Positions 1 to 8,788 of a stretch of DNA of 64,000 bases are shown here, piece after piece. A program made the translations under genes and the position numbers. The notes beneath the pieces are model-generated. The model had not been told where the DNA came from. It was given only the letters and a program-made list of their open reading frames with translations, and searched no databases. Within the stretch, counting starts at the first letter, position 1. Each line of letters opens with the position of its first letter. Origin of the DNA: Ferrovibrio terrae (lineage in GTDB: Bacteria > Pseudomonadota > Alphaproteobacteria > Ferrovibrionales > Ferrovibrionaceae); contig NZ_CP041636.1 of NCBI RefSeq assembly GCF_007197755.1, forward strand, positions 3,880,001 to 3,944,000. Reading direction: 5' to 3'.

Positions 1-170
1 CGAACGCCGTGCCTGAGTCGCTGCCGCTGGTGTCGAAGGATGCTATGGCCGACAAGGACGTGTTCCCGCTGGCCGAGGCGCTGAAGTACCTTTACACCGT
101 GGTGCCGTCCAGCCAGACGGAGCAGCGCACGATCAGCCGCACATGGACTCGCATCAAGGGCGGCAACTAG
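1..170 (+). CDS. Periplasmic substrate-binding protein of a PotABCD-type ABC importer (C-terminal fragment)
   Basis: Only the last 55 residues are present, read from base 3 and ending at TAG 168-170; the rest lies left of the window. The tail (ending PSSQTEQRTISRTWTRIK) fits the C-terminal helix of PotD/PotF-like binding proteins, but the call rests mainly on context: an ATPase and two permeases of the spermidine/putrescine-import type follow directly. In that family the protein captures the ligand in the periplasm and hands it to the permeases. The ligand cannot be judged from this fragment. Confidence 0.7.
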   Translation, partial: NAVPESLPLVSKDAMADKDVFPLAEALKYLYTVVPSSQTEQRTISRTWTRIKGGN

Positions 171-172
171 GC

Positions 173-1255
173 GTGCCTCTGCTTCAGCTTGCCGGCGTCT
201 GTAAATCCTATGGCGCCGAACCGGCCGTCAGCAGTCTGAATCTGAGCGTCGACGAGGGCGAATCCCTCGTCCTGCTCGGCCCATCCGGTTGCGGCAAGTC
301 CACCTTGCTGCGGATGATCGCCGGGCTGGAGACGCCGGACAGCGGCCATATCCTGCTGGATGGCCGCGACATCACCGCCCTGCCGCCCAACCACCGGCCC
401 GTCAACATGATGTTCCAGTCCTATGCGCTGTTTCCGCATTTGAGCGTGCGCGACAACATCGCCTTCGGCCTGCGCCGCGAGAGACTGCCGGCGTCCGAGA
501 TTGCCGTACGCACGGCGGAAGCCATGGCGATGCTGGAGATCGAAAGTTTCGCCACCCGCAAGCCGCATCAGCTGTCCGGCGGCCAGCAGCAGCGCGTCGC
601 TTTGGCGCGCGCGCTGGTGAAACGGCCCCGCATGCTGCTGCTCGACGAACCGCTTGGTGCATTGGATAAACGCCTGCGCCAGCAGACCCAGGCTGAGCTG
701 CGCAAGCTGAACCGGCAGACCGGCATCACCTTCGTCTTCGTCACCCATGACAACGACGAGGCCATGGCGCTGGCCGACCGCATCGCCGTGATGGACCATG
801 GCCGCTTCCGCCAGCTGGATGCGCCGCGCCGGATATACGACCGGCCAATCGACCGCTTCGTCGCCAGCCTGATGGCCGAGACCAACCTGTTCAATGCAGC
901 CGTCGAAAGCGGCAGCGGCGGCCTGGTGACGGCGCGCAGCGGCATCCTGCGGCTGCATTACAGCGCCGATGCCGAACGGCCTACCCGCAATGGCCGGCAG
1001 GAACTGTCGCTGCGGCCGGAGCAGATCGAGATTTCGCGCGAGCCGTTGGAAACCGTGGCCAATGCCGCCACCGGCATCGTCGCAGATATCGACTATATCG
1101 GCGACATGACCGGAATCTCCGTACGGCTGGATGACGGCCAGGTATTGAAGGCCTCACAGCTCAATGCCCTGCACGAACCGCTGCTCGAACTCGACCAGCA
1201 GGTCTGGCTCAACTGGGAGGCCGATGCGCTGGTGCCGTTGCGGAGTCAGGAGTGA
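173..1255 (+). CDS. ABC transporter ATP-binding protein, PotA-like
   Basis: Cytoplasmic ATPase that drives import through the two permeases encoded next. Walker A GPSGCGKST is at about residues 36-44, the signature LSGGQQQR at 134-141 and Walker B LLLDEPLGALD from 155. The last third is a TOBE-type domain, as in PotA, and 360 residues is normal for the family. I prefer GTG at 173 because AAGGGCGG lies about nine bases upstream; the in-frame ATG at 143 has no such site and would overlap the upstream gene. The stop overlaps the next start (GTGA), suggesting translational coupling. Polyamine is the family default substrate, but the sequence does not show it. Confidence 0.9.
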   Translation: MPLLQLAGVCKSYGAEPAVSSLNLSVDEGESLVLLGPSGCGKSTLLRMIAGLETPDSGHILLDGRDITALPPNHRPVNMMFQSYALFPHLSVRDNIAFGLRRERLPASEIAVRTAEAMAMLEIESFATRKPHQLSGGQQQRVALARALVKRPRMLLLDEPLGALDKRLRQQTQAELRKLNRQTGITFVFVTHDNDEAMALADRIAVMDHGRFRQLDAPRRIYDRPIDRFVASLMAETNLFNAAVESGSGGLVTARSGILRLHYSADAERPTRNGRQELSLRPEQIEISREPLETVANAATGIVADIDYIGDMTGISVRLDDGQVLKASQLNALHEPLLELDQQVWLNWEADALVPLRSQE

Positions 1256-2115
1256 CAGCGAGACGCCTCGGCCTGCTGGCGCTGCCGCTGCTGTGGACAG
1301 CGGCATTCGTCGTCGTGCCGCTGCTGCTGATCCTCAAGATCAGCTTCGCCGAGGCACAACTGGCGCAGCCACCCTATACGCCGCTGTTCCAGGACGGCGC
1401 ACTGGCCGCAAGCCTGACCAATTACAGCCTGCTGCTGGAAGACACGCTTTACTTACGCGCACTCGGCAACAGCCTGCTCTATGCCGGCCTCGCCACGATC
1501 TGCTGCCTCGTGATCGGCCTGGCGATTGCCCGCGCCGTGACGCAGGCGCCGAAAGGCTGGCAACCGTTTCTGCTCACCCTGATCATCCTGCCCTTCTGGA
1601 CCTCGTTCCTGATCCGCGTCTATGCCTGGATCGCGCTGCTCAAGCCTGAGGGCCTGATCAATGCCGCGCTGCTCAGCAGTGGCGTGATCGACCAGCCGCT
1701 GGTGCTGGTCAATACTGGCTTCGGCGTCGTGCTCGGCATGACCTACAGCTACCTGCCATTCGCCATCCTGCCCATCTATGCCAGCCTCGCCGGCCAGTCG
1801 CCGCGCCTGACCGAAGCCGCCATCGACCTCGGCTCGACGCCGATCCGTGCTTTCTGGCTCGTCACCGTGCCGCTGGCGCGGCCCGGCATTCTCGCGGCTG
1901 GGCTTATGGTGTTCATCCCGATGGCGGGCGAGTTCGTTATTCCCGACCTGCTGGGCGGCTCGGCCACCATCATGATGGGCCAGACACTGTGGACCGAGTT
2001 CTTCTCCAACCGCGACTGGCCACTGGCCAGCGCGCTGGCAGTACTGCTCACGCTGCTGCTCCTGGTGCCGGCGATGACGCTGCAGCGGCTCGAACTCGGC
2101 AAGGCCAGCCGATGA
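1252..2115 (+). CDS. ABC transporter permease, PotB-like
   Basis: First inner-membrane channel subunit of the importer, 287 residues, starting at a GTG that overlaps the ATPase stop. About six hydrophobic segments are visible, the first at residues 5-27 (LLALPLLWTAAFVVVPLLL). The cytoplasmic EAA-type loop that docks on the ATPase is the stretch LTEAAIDLGSTPIRAFWLV. This N-terminal segment plus EAA arrangement is that of PotB/HisM-type binding-protein-dependent permeases. It overlaps the following permease start by four bases (ATGA), so all subunits belong to one transcript. Confidence 0.9.
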   Translation: MTARRLGLLALPLLWTAAFVVVPLLLILKISFAEAQLAQPPYTPLFQDGALAASLTNYSLLLEDTLYLRALGNSLLYAGLATICCLVIGLAIARAVTQAPKGWQPFLLTLIILPFWTSFLIRVYAWIALLKPEGLINAALLSSGVIDQPLVLVNTGFGVVLGMTYSYLPFAILPIYASLAGQSPRLTEAAIDLGSTPIRAFWLVTVPLARPGILAAGLMVFIPMAGEFVIPDLLGGSATIMMGQTLWTEFFSNRDWPLASALAVLLTLLLLVPAMTLQRLELGKASR

Positions 2116-2906
2116 ATCGCAACCGCCTCAGCTCCATCAACGTCGCCGCGCTGGCGCTCGGCCTCGGCTTCCTCTACCTGCCGATCCTGCTGGTGGTGGT
2201 GTTCTCCTTCAACGCTTCCAAGCTGGTCACCGTCTGGGGCGGTTTTTCGCTGCACTGGTATGGCGTGCTGTTTTCCAGCCCAGCCTATCTGGAAGCCGCG
2301 CTGCATTCGCTGCAGATCGGCGCAGCGGCGGCAACGCTGGCTACACTGGTCGGCACGCTGGGCGCACTGGCCTTCACCCGGCTCGGCCGCTTCCCCGGCC
2401 GGCAGGTATTTGCCGGCCTGATGCTGGCGCCGATGGTGCTGCCGGAAGTGATTCTCGGCGTTGCCACGCTTCTGTTATTTGTCTCACTCGATGTCGAACG
2501 CGGGCTGCTGACGGTGATGCTGACGCATGCCACCTTTGGCGCCGCCTTCGTGCTGGTGATCGTACAAGCCAAGCTGGTCGGCATGGACCCCGATCTCGAA
2601 GCCGCCGCGCGCGACCTCGGCGCCGGACCGGTGAAGGCCTTCCTGCTGGTGACGGTGCCGGCCCTGCTGCCCGCGCTGGTCGCCGGCTGGCTGCTGGCAT
2701 TTACGCTGTCGCTCGACGACGTGGTGCTGGCGTCCTTCGTCAACGGGCCTGGCGCGACCACATTGCCGGTGCGGGTCTACTCAGCCGTGCGGCTCGGCGT
2801 CTCGCCCGAGATCAACGCCATCTCCACCTTGCTGATCGCGCTGGTCAGCATCTTCGTGATCGCCGCCAGCCTGCTCTACAAGCGGACCATCGTCGACCGC
2901 CATTGA
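2112..2906 (+). CDS. ABC transporter permease, PotC-like
   Basis: Second channel subunit of the importer, 264 residues. ATG at 2112 overlaps the previous stop; a longer in-frame reading from 1989 would overlap the PotB-like gene heavily and is not needed. Six membrane segments are visible, starting with LALGLGFLYLPILLVVVFSF. The EAA-loop equivalent is DLEAAARDLGAGPVKAFLLV. The segment SLDDVVLASFVNGPG near residue 200 is a typical PotC/PotI feature. It ends the operon: the next gene is on the other strand and convergent. Confidence 0.9.
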   Translation: MNRNRLSSINVAALALGLGFLYLPILLVVVFSFNASKLVTVWGGFSLHWYGVLFSSPAYLEAALHSLQIGAAAATLATLVGTLGALAFTRLGRFPGRQVFAGLMLAPMVLPEVILGVATLLLFVSLDVERGLLTVMLTHATFGAAFVLVIVQAKLVGMDPDLEAAARDLGAGPVKAFLLVTVPALLPALVAGWLLAFTLSLDDVVLASFVNGPGATTLPVRVYSAVRLGVSPEINAISTLLIALVSIFVIAASLLYKRTIVDRH

Positions 2907-2967
2907 ACAGGGCGGGGTTCGGAACAGGTGCCGGCAGAGTCGCCTCCGCCGGCACATGGTATGGCTA

Positions 2968-3723
2968 TCAGATGGCCTGGCCACCTGAGACTTCGATCCG
3001 CTGCGCATTGATCCAGCGGTTGTCGTCGGACAGCAGGTTGGCGATCATCGGGCCGATATCGTCAGGCAGACCCACGCGGCCGAGCGCGGTCATCCCGGCC
3101 AGAACCTTGTTGATCTCCGGATTGTCGCGCACCGCGCCGCCGCCGAAATCGGTCTCGATGGCGCCCGGCGCGACGGTGTTGACGGCAATGCCGCGCGCAC
3201 CGAGTTCCTTGGCCATATAGGCGGTCAGCACCTCGACCGCGCCCTTCATCGCCGCATAGGCGGCATAGCCGGGATAAGCGAAGCGCGTCAGGCCCGAAGA
3301 CAGGTTGACGATGCGTCCGCCATCGGCGATCAGCGGCAGCAGCGTCTGCGTCAGGAAGTAGACGCCCTTGAGGTGAACGTTCATCAAACCATCGAACTGC
3401 GCCTCGGTGGTGTCGGCGAACAGGGCGTAATCGCCGTGGCCGGCATTGTTCACCAAGTGGTCGAACGTGTCGCGCGACCAGGTTTCGCGCAGCGTCTTGC
3501 GCAGTTGCGCGGCGAAGGGCGCAAAGGCCGCGACCTTGCCGCTGTCGAGCTGGAAGGCGACCGCCTTGCGACCCATCGCCTGGATTTCGGCGACCACAGC
3601 CTCGGCGTCGGCGCTGCGGCTCTGGTAGGTGAGGATCACGTCGCCGCCGCGGCGGGCGATGCTGAGGGCGGTGTTGCGGCCCAGACCGCGGCTGCCGCCG
3701 GTAACCAGGGTGATCTTGCTCAT
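2968..3723 (-). CDS. SDR-family NAD(P)-dependent oxidoreductase
   Basis: Classical short-chain dehydrogenase/reductase of 251 residues. The Rossmann motif TGGSRGLG is near residue 7, NNAGHGDY lies mid-protein and the active-site YAAYAAMK (YxxxK) near residue 157. The substrate is not predictable. The start MSKITLVTGG at 3723 is preceded by AGGAGACGACC; the reading frame stays open upstream without a better start. The gene is divergent from an AraC-type regulator, an arrangement often seen when the regulator controls the oxidoreductase. That regulatory link is inference. Confidence 0.88.
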   Translation of the reverse strand: MSKITLVTGGSRGLGRNTALSIARRGGDVILTYQSRSADAEAVVAEIQAMGRKAVAFQLDSGKVAAFAPFAAQLRKTLRETWSRDTFDHLVNNAGHGDYALFADTTEAQFDGLMNVHLKGVYFLTQTLLPLIADGGRIVNLSSGLTRFAYPGYAAYAAMKGAVEVLTAYMAKELGARGIAVNTVAPGAIETDFGGGAVRDNPEINKVLAGMTALGRVGLPDDIGPMIANLLSDDNRWINAQRIEVSGGQAI

Positions 3724-3867
3724 GGTCGTCTCCTGTCCTGAGGGGGGCTTGGAACAGGGCTGAATATCGCGCCGGAAAATCGCGCTTTGTTGCCGGATAC
3801 TCGGGGTTCTTTGCCTAATCCTCCAAAACCCCGTGCATGGCTGCTGGCACCGCGCTAGGCTTGCCGT

Positions 3868-4758
3868 ATGACCGACCTGCTCAACGCCGTCCGACGCTAT
3901 GCCGATGCCCATGCCAACCCGCTCGGCATGGCGCAGACCCCGATCCCGGGCCTGTTCCTGGTCCGCGCGACCGCACGCAGCGAACTGATGCATGCCGTTT
4001 CCCGGCCGATGGTCTGCCTCGTGGTTCAGGGCAGCAAACAGGTGACGATGGGCCTGCAGGAGTTTGCATTCGCAGCTGGCGACTCCCTGCTGATCACCGC
4101 CGATGTGCCGATCGTGAGCCAGATCACCCGCGCCAGCACCGCCGCGCCGTATTACTCGCTGGTGCTCGAACTCGATCTTGCCATCATCGCGGCGCTGGCG
4201 GTGGAGATGAAAGCCGTGCTGGTCGGCGACGATGCGCCCGTGCGCGTCGACCCGACCGATGCGGAAGTCGCCGAAGCGGCGCTGCGCCTGTTGCGGCTGC
4301 TGGAACGGCCGTCATCCCTGCCGGTCCTGAAAGACCAGCTGCTGCGCGAGATGCACTACTGGCTGCTGGCGGGCCGGCATGGTTCGGCGATCCGGCGGCT
4401 GGGCTGGCCCGACGGTCATGTGCAGCGCGTGGCGCGGGCGGTCGCCGTGCTGCGGGCGGATTATGCGCAGCGGATCCCGGTGGAGCGCCTCGCCTCGGCG
4501 GCCGGCATGAGTCCGTCTTCCTTCCACCAGCATTTCCGCGCCGTGACCTCGCTGTCGCCGCTGCAGTTCCAGAAGCAGCTGCGACTGATCGAGGCGCGAC
4601 GGCTGATGCTGATGGAAGACATGACCGCGAGTCATGCGGCTTTCCAGGTCGGCTATGAAAGCGTATCGCAGTTCACCCGCGAATACGGCCGCCTCTATGG
4701 CGCACCACCGGTGCGCGATATCGAGCAGGCCCGCAGCAAGGCCCGTTCGGCCGCCTAG
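3868..4758 (+). CDS. AraC-family transcriptional regulator
   Basis: 296 residues. The N-terminal part (about 20-190) matches the AraC_N-type effector domain (MVCLVVQGSKQVTMG, then FAAGDSLLITADVP). The C-terminal 100 residues hold the two helix-turn-helix units, IPVERLASAAGMSPSSFHQH and AAFQVGYESVSQFTREYGR. Divergent from the SDR gene across 144 bases, so control of that gene is the simplest guess. Its stop codon overlaps the stop of cobC by four bases on the opposite strand. The effector is unknown. Confidence 0.9.
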   Translation: MTDLLNAVRRYADAHANPLGMAQTPIPGLFLVRATARSELMHAVSRPMVCLVVQGSKQVTMGLQEFAFAAGDSLLITADVPIVSQITRASTAAPYYSLVLELDLAIIAALAVEMKAVLVGDDAPVRVDPTDAEVAEAALRLLRLLERPSSLPVLKDQLLREMHYWLLAGRHGSAIRRLGWPDGHVQRVARAVAVLRADYAQRIPVERLASAAGMSPSSFHQHFRAVTSLSPLQFQKQLRLIEARRLMLMEDMTASHAAFQVGYESVSQFTREYGRLYGAPPVRDIEQARSKARSAA

Positions 4759-5798
4759 CCCCGCAACTCCGACAGCGCCAGAACGAAGCGCCGCCAGAAC
4801 TCGGCTTCATCCGCCGGCAGGCCGAAGCGCATCCACTGCGGCTCGTAGTCGAACACGCGGACATGAATCCCCCGCCCGCGCAACGCGGCCGCAAAACTGG
4901 CAGCATCGGCGATCTTCGCGAGCCGGAACAGCGACGTGCCGCCCAGCACATGGATGCCACGCTCGCGCATGCTCTGGTCGAAGCGGCGCGCACGGGCACG
5001 CAACTCGTCGCGCATCCCGACTTGCCATTGCGTATCACTGAGCGCCGCACATCCAATCTGCAGCGCCGGGCCGCTGACCGCCCAGGGACCCGCCGTGACA
5101 CGAATGGCCCCGGTGACGATCTCGGGCCCCAGCACGAAACCGAGCCGCAGCCCGGCCAGGCCGAAGAACTTGCCGAAGCTGCGCAGGATCACCAGCCCGG
5201 GCTTGCCGGCCTCGGCGCAGAACGACACCTCCGGCACCACATCGGCAAAGGCCTCGTCGAGGATCAGCCAGCCGCCGCGCGCAGCGAGGTCTTCATGCCA
5301 GCGCCGCAGCAGCGGCAGGCCCAGCCCGCGACCGTCGGGATTGTTGGGATTGACGGCGAGCAGAACATCGAACCCCTGCAGGCTGCCCGGCACGCCATCG
5401 ATCTCGACCACGTCATGCCCCATCGAGCGCCAGACATGCGCATGTTCGCCATAGGTCGGGCCGAGAATGCCGATGCGCACCACGCCCTGTGGTCGCGCGA
5501 ACAGTCGCGGCAGCAGCTGGATCGCCGCCTGCGTGCCCGGCACGGCGACGATGCCGGCCTCGGCCGGTGCGCCATAGGCCTGTCGCGCCGCCTGCAGCAA
5601 CGCGGTCATGTCGTCGCTACTCGGCAGCCGCGTCCATGCCTCGGTCGGCAATTCAGGTACGGGCCATGCAAACGGATTGATGCCGGTGCTGAGGTCGATC
5701 CAGTCGCCGGCATGAGCCTGACGCAGGCCGCTGAGATCGCCGCCGTGCACAGGTTGACGGAGCACAGCCGGAGCGCCCATGGTGGAATCATCTGTCAT
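4755..5798 (-). CDS. cobC: CobC, threonine-phosphate decarboxylase-like PLP enzyme (cobalamin biosynthesis)
   Basis: PLP enzyme of aminotransferase fold I, about 347 residues. In the family it supplies (R)-1-amino-2-propanol phosphate or assists its attachment to adenosylcobyric acid. Seen: GGDLSGLRQAHAGDWIDLST at the N-terminus, the cofactor-binding region NPNNPDG, the aspartate segment LILDEAFADV, and the probable Schiff-base lysine in SFGKFFGLAGLRLGF. The frame stays open to 6065, but the family match begins only around here. Starts at 5798 or 5780 are both possible; each is a CAT inside a CATG shared with a candidate cobD start. Neighbours cobD, cobQ and cobP support the role. Confidence 0.9.
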   Translation of the reverse strand: MTDDSTMGAPAVLRQPVHGGDLSGLRQAHAGDWIDLSTGINPFAWPVPELPTEAWTRLPSSDDMTALLQAARQAYGAPAEAGIVAVPGTQAAIQLLPRLFARPQGVVRIGILGPTYGEHAHVWRSMGHDVVEIDGVPGSLQGFDVLLAVNPNNPDGRGLGLPLLRRWHEDLAARGGWLILDEAFADVVPEVSFCAEAGKPGLVILRSFGKFFGLAGLRLGFVLGPEIVTGAIRVTAGPWAVSGPALQIGCAALSDTQWQVGMRDELRARARRFDQSMRERGIHVLGGTSLFRLAKIADAASFAAALRGRGIHVRVFDYEPQWMRFGLPADEAEFWRRFVLALSELRG

Positions 5799-6798
5799 GA
5801 ACGGCGATCTTACGGTGTACCCGGCTGCAATCAACCTCTGGCTCCTGGTCGTGGCCCTCGGTCTCGAAGCCCTGCTCGGCTGGCCCGATGCGCTGCATCG
5901 CACGATCCGCCATCCGGTGGTATGGATCGGCGCGCTGATCGCGTTGCTGGAGCGCCATCTCAACACTCCCGCCCGCTCCGATCTGCTGCGCCGGCTCGGT
6001 GGCATCCTGGCGCTGATCGTGCTGCTGGTCGCGGTCTGGTATGTCACCAGCGTTGCGCGCCACATGATCCACTATCTGCTGCCGGCAGACGGCTGGATTT
6101 TGGAAGCGGTACTGGCTGCCAGTCTCCTCGCGTCGCGCAACCTGTGGAATCATGTGATCGCCGTGGCGCGCGGCCTGGAACAGGATGGTCTCGACGGCGG
6201 TCGCGCCGCTGTGGCGATGATCGTCGGCCGCGATCCGGACAGCCTGGATGAAGCGGGCGTCAGCCGCGCCGCCATCGAAAGTCTCGCCGAGAATTTTTCC
6301 GATGGCGTGGTGGCGCCGGCTTTCTGGCTCACGATCGGCGGCCTGCCCGGCATCGCGCTCTACAAGGCGATCAACACCGCCGACAGCATGATCGGTCATA
6401 AATCCGACCGCTATCGCGCCTTCGGCTGGGCCACCGCCCGGCTGGATGATCTGGTCAACCTGCCGGCATCGCGGCTCAGCGCGTTATTGCTTGTGGTGGC
6501 CGCAGCCCTCCTGCCCGGTACTTCGGCCGGCAATGCCTTCAAGGCTGTCGAACGCGATGCCGGCAGGCACCGTTCCCCCAATGCCGGCTGGCCCGAAGCG
6601 GCGATGGCCGGCGCGCTGGGGCTGCGGCTGGCCGGACCGCGCCGCTATGCCGAGGGTCTGGTCGAGGATCACTGGATGGGCGACGGCCGCAGCGACGCCA
6701 ATGCGGCGGATATCCGCCGCGCGCTGAAGCTCTATGCGATGGCCGGACTGCTGCTGTTCGGCGCGGCGCTGGCCGGCGGAATTATCGTGCTGCTCTGA
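5779..6798 (+). CDS. cobD: CobD/CbiB, adenosylcobinamide-phosphate synthase
   Basis: Integral membrane protein that joins the aminopropanol arm to adenosylcobyric acid. 339 residues if started at ATG 5779, which has GGAG five bases upstream; ATG 5797 would give 333. Recognisable family blocks are [15 protein letters not shown] near the N-terminus, [32 protein letters not shown] and the late segment [18 protein letters not shown]. Four or so hydrophobic segments are visible. It is divergent from cobC with overlapping starts and convergent with cobQ, overlapping its 3' end by 17 bases. Confidence 0.93.
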   Translation: MVESSVMNGDLTVYPAAINLWLLVVALGLEALLGWPDALHRTIRHPVVWIGALIALLERHLNTPARSDLLRRLGGILALIVLLVAVWYVTSVARHMIHYLLPADGWILEAVLAASLLASRNLWNHVIAVARGLEQDGLDGGRAAVAMIVGRDPDSLDEAGVSRAAIESLAENFSDGVVAPAFWLTIGGLPGIALYKAINTADSMIGHKSDRYRAFGWATARLDDLVNLPASRLSALLLVVAAALLPGTSAGNAFKAVERDAGRHRSPNAGWPEAAMAGALGLRLAGPRRYAEGLVEDHWMGDGRSDANAADIRRALKLYAMAGLLLFGAALAGGIIVLL

Positions 6799-8257
6799 TC
6801 AGGGCATCGACATCGAGATGCGTCTCGATGCCGTCCGCCAGCGCGTCCAGCGCATCTTCCACACCGGCCTCGTAATTGCGCACCGCCATGCTGCGACCGC
6901 TGAGCTGCGACAGATAAGCAGCACGGAAGGCATCGCTGCCGAACAGTCCGTGCAGATAACAGCCGGCGATACGGCCATCGTCTGTCACCGCGCCATCATG
7001 CCGGCCGGACAGGCGCAGCAACGGCCGCGCGGTATCCGCCCCCTGCGTCTCACCGACATGCATCTCATAGCCGCGCACCGGCTCGCCGGTGAATCGCTCG
7101 AAACCATCGGTTTCGGTCAGCGTTTTGCTGCCAGTCAGCACGGTATCCACCGCCAGCAGACCAAGTCCTTCGACGGCTTCAGCCGGGCCCTCGAGGCCGC
7201 CCGGATCGGCAATGCTGTGGCCGAGCATCTGGTAACCGCCGCAGATGCCGAGCACACGACCGCCACGGCGCAGATGCGCCACGAGGTCGATATCCCAGCC
7301 CTGTGCCCGCAGGAATTTCAGATCGGAAATCGTGGCCTTGGAACCCGGCAGGATCACCAGCGCGGCATCCGGCGGCAATGGCTCGCCCGGCGTCACGAAG
7401 ACAAGACGCACGCCTGGCTCCTGCTTCAGCGGATCGAAGTCGTCGAAATTGGCGATCTGCTTCAGCTGCGGCACGGCGATCACGATATCGCCCCCGTTGC
7501 CATTCGGGCTCTCCTGCACCGTGCCCAGTGCCACGGCGTCTTCCGCGGGCAGGCGCGCGACCTCGGGCAGGAAGGGCAGCACGCCGAAACTCGGCCAGCC
7601 GGTGCGCTGGGTGATGATCTTCAGCCCGTCGTCGAACAGGCTGGCATCGCCACGAAACTTGTTGATCACATAGCCGGCAATCATCGCCAGTTCTTCAGGT
7701 TCCAGCAGCGCTGCCGTACCGACCAGCGAGGCGATCACGCCGCCGCGGTTGATGTCTCCCACCAGCACCACCGGCACATCGGCGCGGGTGGCGAACCCCA
7801 TATTGGCGATATCGTTGGCGCGCAGGTTCACCTCGGCCGGCGAACCCGCGCCCTCGACGATGACAAAATCGGCGTCGGCTTTCAGCTTGGCATAGCTCTC
7901 GGCTACGAAAGGCCAGAGTTCGGCCTTGCGGGTGAGATAGCCGCGTGCATCCGACTGCGCATAGACCTTACCCTGCACCACGATCTGGCTGGTGCGGTCG
8001 CCCTGCGGCTTCAGCAGCACCGGGTTCATATGCACGCTGGTCGGCACGCCGGCCGCACGCGCCTGCAGCGCCTGGGCACGGCCGATCTCGCCGCCACCAT
8101 CCGCTGTGACGGCGGCATTGTTCGACATATTCTGCGGCTTGAACGGCAGCACACGATGGCCGCGTTTCACCAGTGCGCGGATCACGCCGGCGCAAAGCAC
8201 GGACTTGCCGACATCGGAGCCGGTGCCCTGGAACATCAGGCTGCGGGCAGGTTTCAT
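6782..8257 (-). CDS. cobQ: Cobyric acid synthase CobQ
   Basis: 491 residues. It catalyses stepwise ATP- and glutamine-dependent amidation of the corrin side chains to give adenosylcobyric acid. The N-terminal dethiobiotin-synthetase-like P-loop domain starts [19 protein letters not shown]. The C-terminal class I glutamine amidotransferase domain shows the nucleophile Cys in [10 protein letters not shown] and the His in [10 protein letters not shown]. Length is typical. It starts five bases after cobP, at the distal end of a leftward run beginning at glmU. Confidence 0.95.
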   Translation of the reverse strand: MKPARSLMFQGTGSDVGKSVLCAGVIRALVKRGHRVLPFKPQNMSNNAAVTADGGGEIGRAQALQARAAGVPTSVHMNPVLLKPQGDRTSQIVVQGKVYAQSDARGYLTRKAELWPFVAESYAKLKADADFVIVEGAGSPAEVNLRANDIANMGFATRADVPVVLVGDINRGGVIASLVGTAALLEPEELAMIAGYVINKFRGDASLFDDGLKIITQRTGWPSFGVLPFLPEVARLPAEDAVALGTVQESPNGNGGDIVIAVPQLKQIANFDDFDPLKQEPGVRLVFVTPGEPLPPDAALVILPGSKATISDLKFLRAQGWDIDLVAHLRRGGRVLGICGGYQMLGHSIADPGGLEGPAEAVEGLGLLAVDTVLTGSKTLTETDGFERFTGEPVRGYEMHVGETQGADTARPLLRLSGRHDGAVTDDGRIAGCYLHGLFGSDAFRAAYLSQLSGRSMAVRNYEAGVEDALDALADGIETHLDVDALIRAAR

Positions 8258-8262
8258 CCCAC

Positions 8263-8787
8263 CTATTTCAGCACGAGCGGCAGCCCCGCAGCCATGAAAA
8301 TCGCATGATCGGCTGCGGCGGCCACGGCCTGGTTGAGCCGGCCCTGTGCATCGCGGAAGTCACGCGCCAGCTTGTTCTCCGGCACGATGCTGAGACCGAC
8401 TTCGTTGGAGACCAGCAGCACCGGGAATGCGACATTGTTCAGCGCCGTCAGCAGCCCGGCGGTCTCGGCAGCGATGTCGCGGCCGGCATGCATAAGGTTG
8501 GAGAGCCAGAGTGTGAGGCAGTCGATCAGTACGGCGCCGGTGTCAGACGGAAGCGCGCGCAGGACTTCGGCGACGGCAATCGGCGCCTCGATACTGTGCC
8601 AGCGGTCGTCGCGTCGGGCCTTATGCTCGGCAATCCGCGCCTTCATCTCGTCGTCCCAGGCTTCGGCCGTGGCGATATAGACCAGTCTGCCGGAGCGTTT
8701 CTCGGCCAGCTGTTCGGCCAGCCGCGACTTGCCCGACCGCGCGCCGCCCAGCAGCAGGGTGATGCGGGCGTCGTCGCGTACGGCCAT
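8263..8787 (-). CDS. cobP: CobP/CobU, adenosylcobinamide kinase / adenosylcobinamide-phosphate guanylyltransferase
   Basis: Bifunctional enzyme of 174 residues that phosphorylates adenosylcobinamide and transfers GMP to it in the nucleotide-loop pathway. The P-loop [12 protein letters not shown] is near residues 14-25. [29 protein letters not shown] with the guanylylated His, and [12 protein letters not shown] are all characteristic. It starts one base after the gor stop and is followed by cobQ after five bases, so it is clearly co-transcribed with both. Confidence 0.94.
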   Translation of the reverse strand: MAVRDDARITLLLGGARSGKSRLAEQLAEKRSGRLVYIATAEAWDDEMKARIAEHKARRDDRWHSIEAPIAVAEVLRALPSDTGAVLIDCLTLWLSNLMHAGRDIAAETAGLLTALNNVAFPVLLVSNEVGLSIVPENKLARDFRDAQGRLNQAVAAAADHAIFMAAGLPLVLK

Positions 8788-8788
8788 G

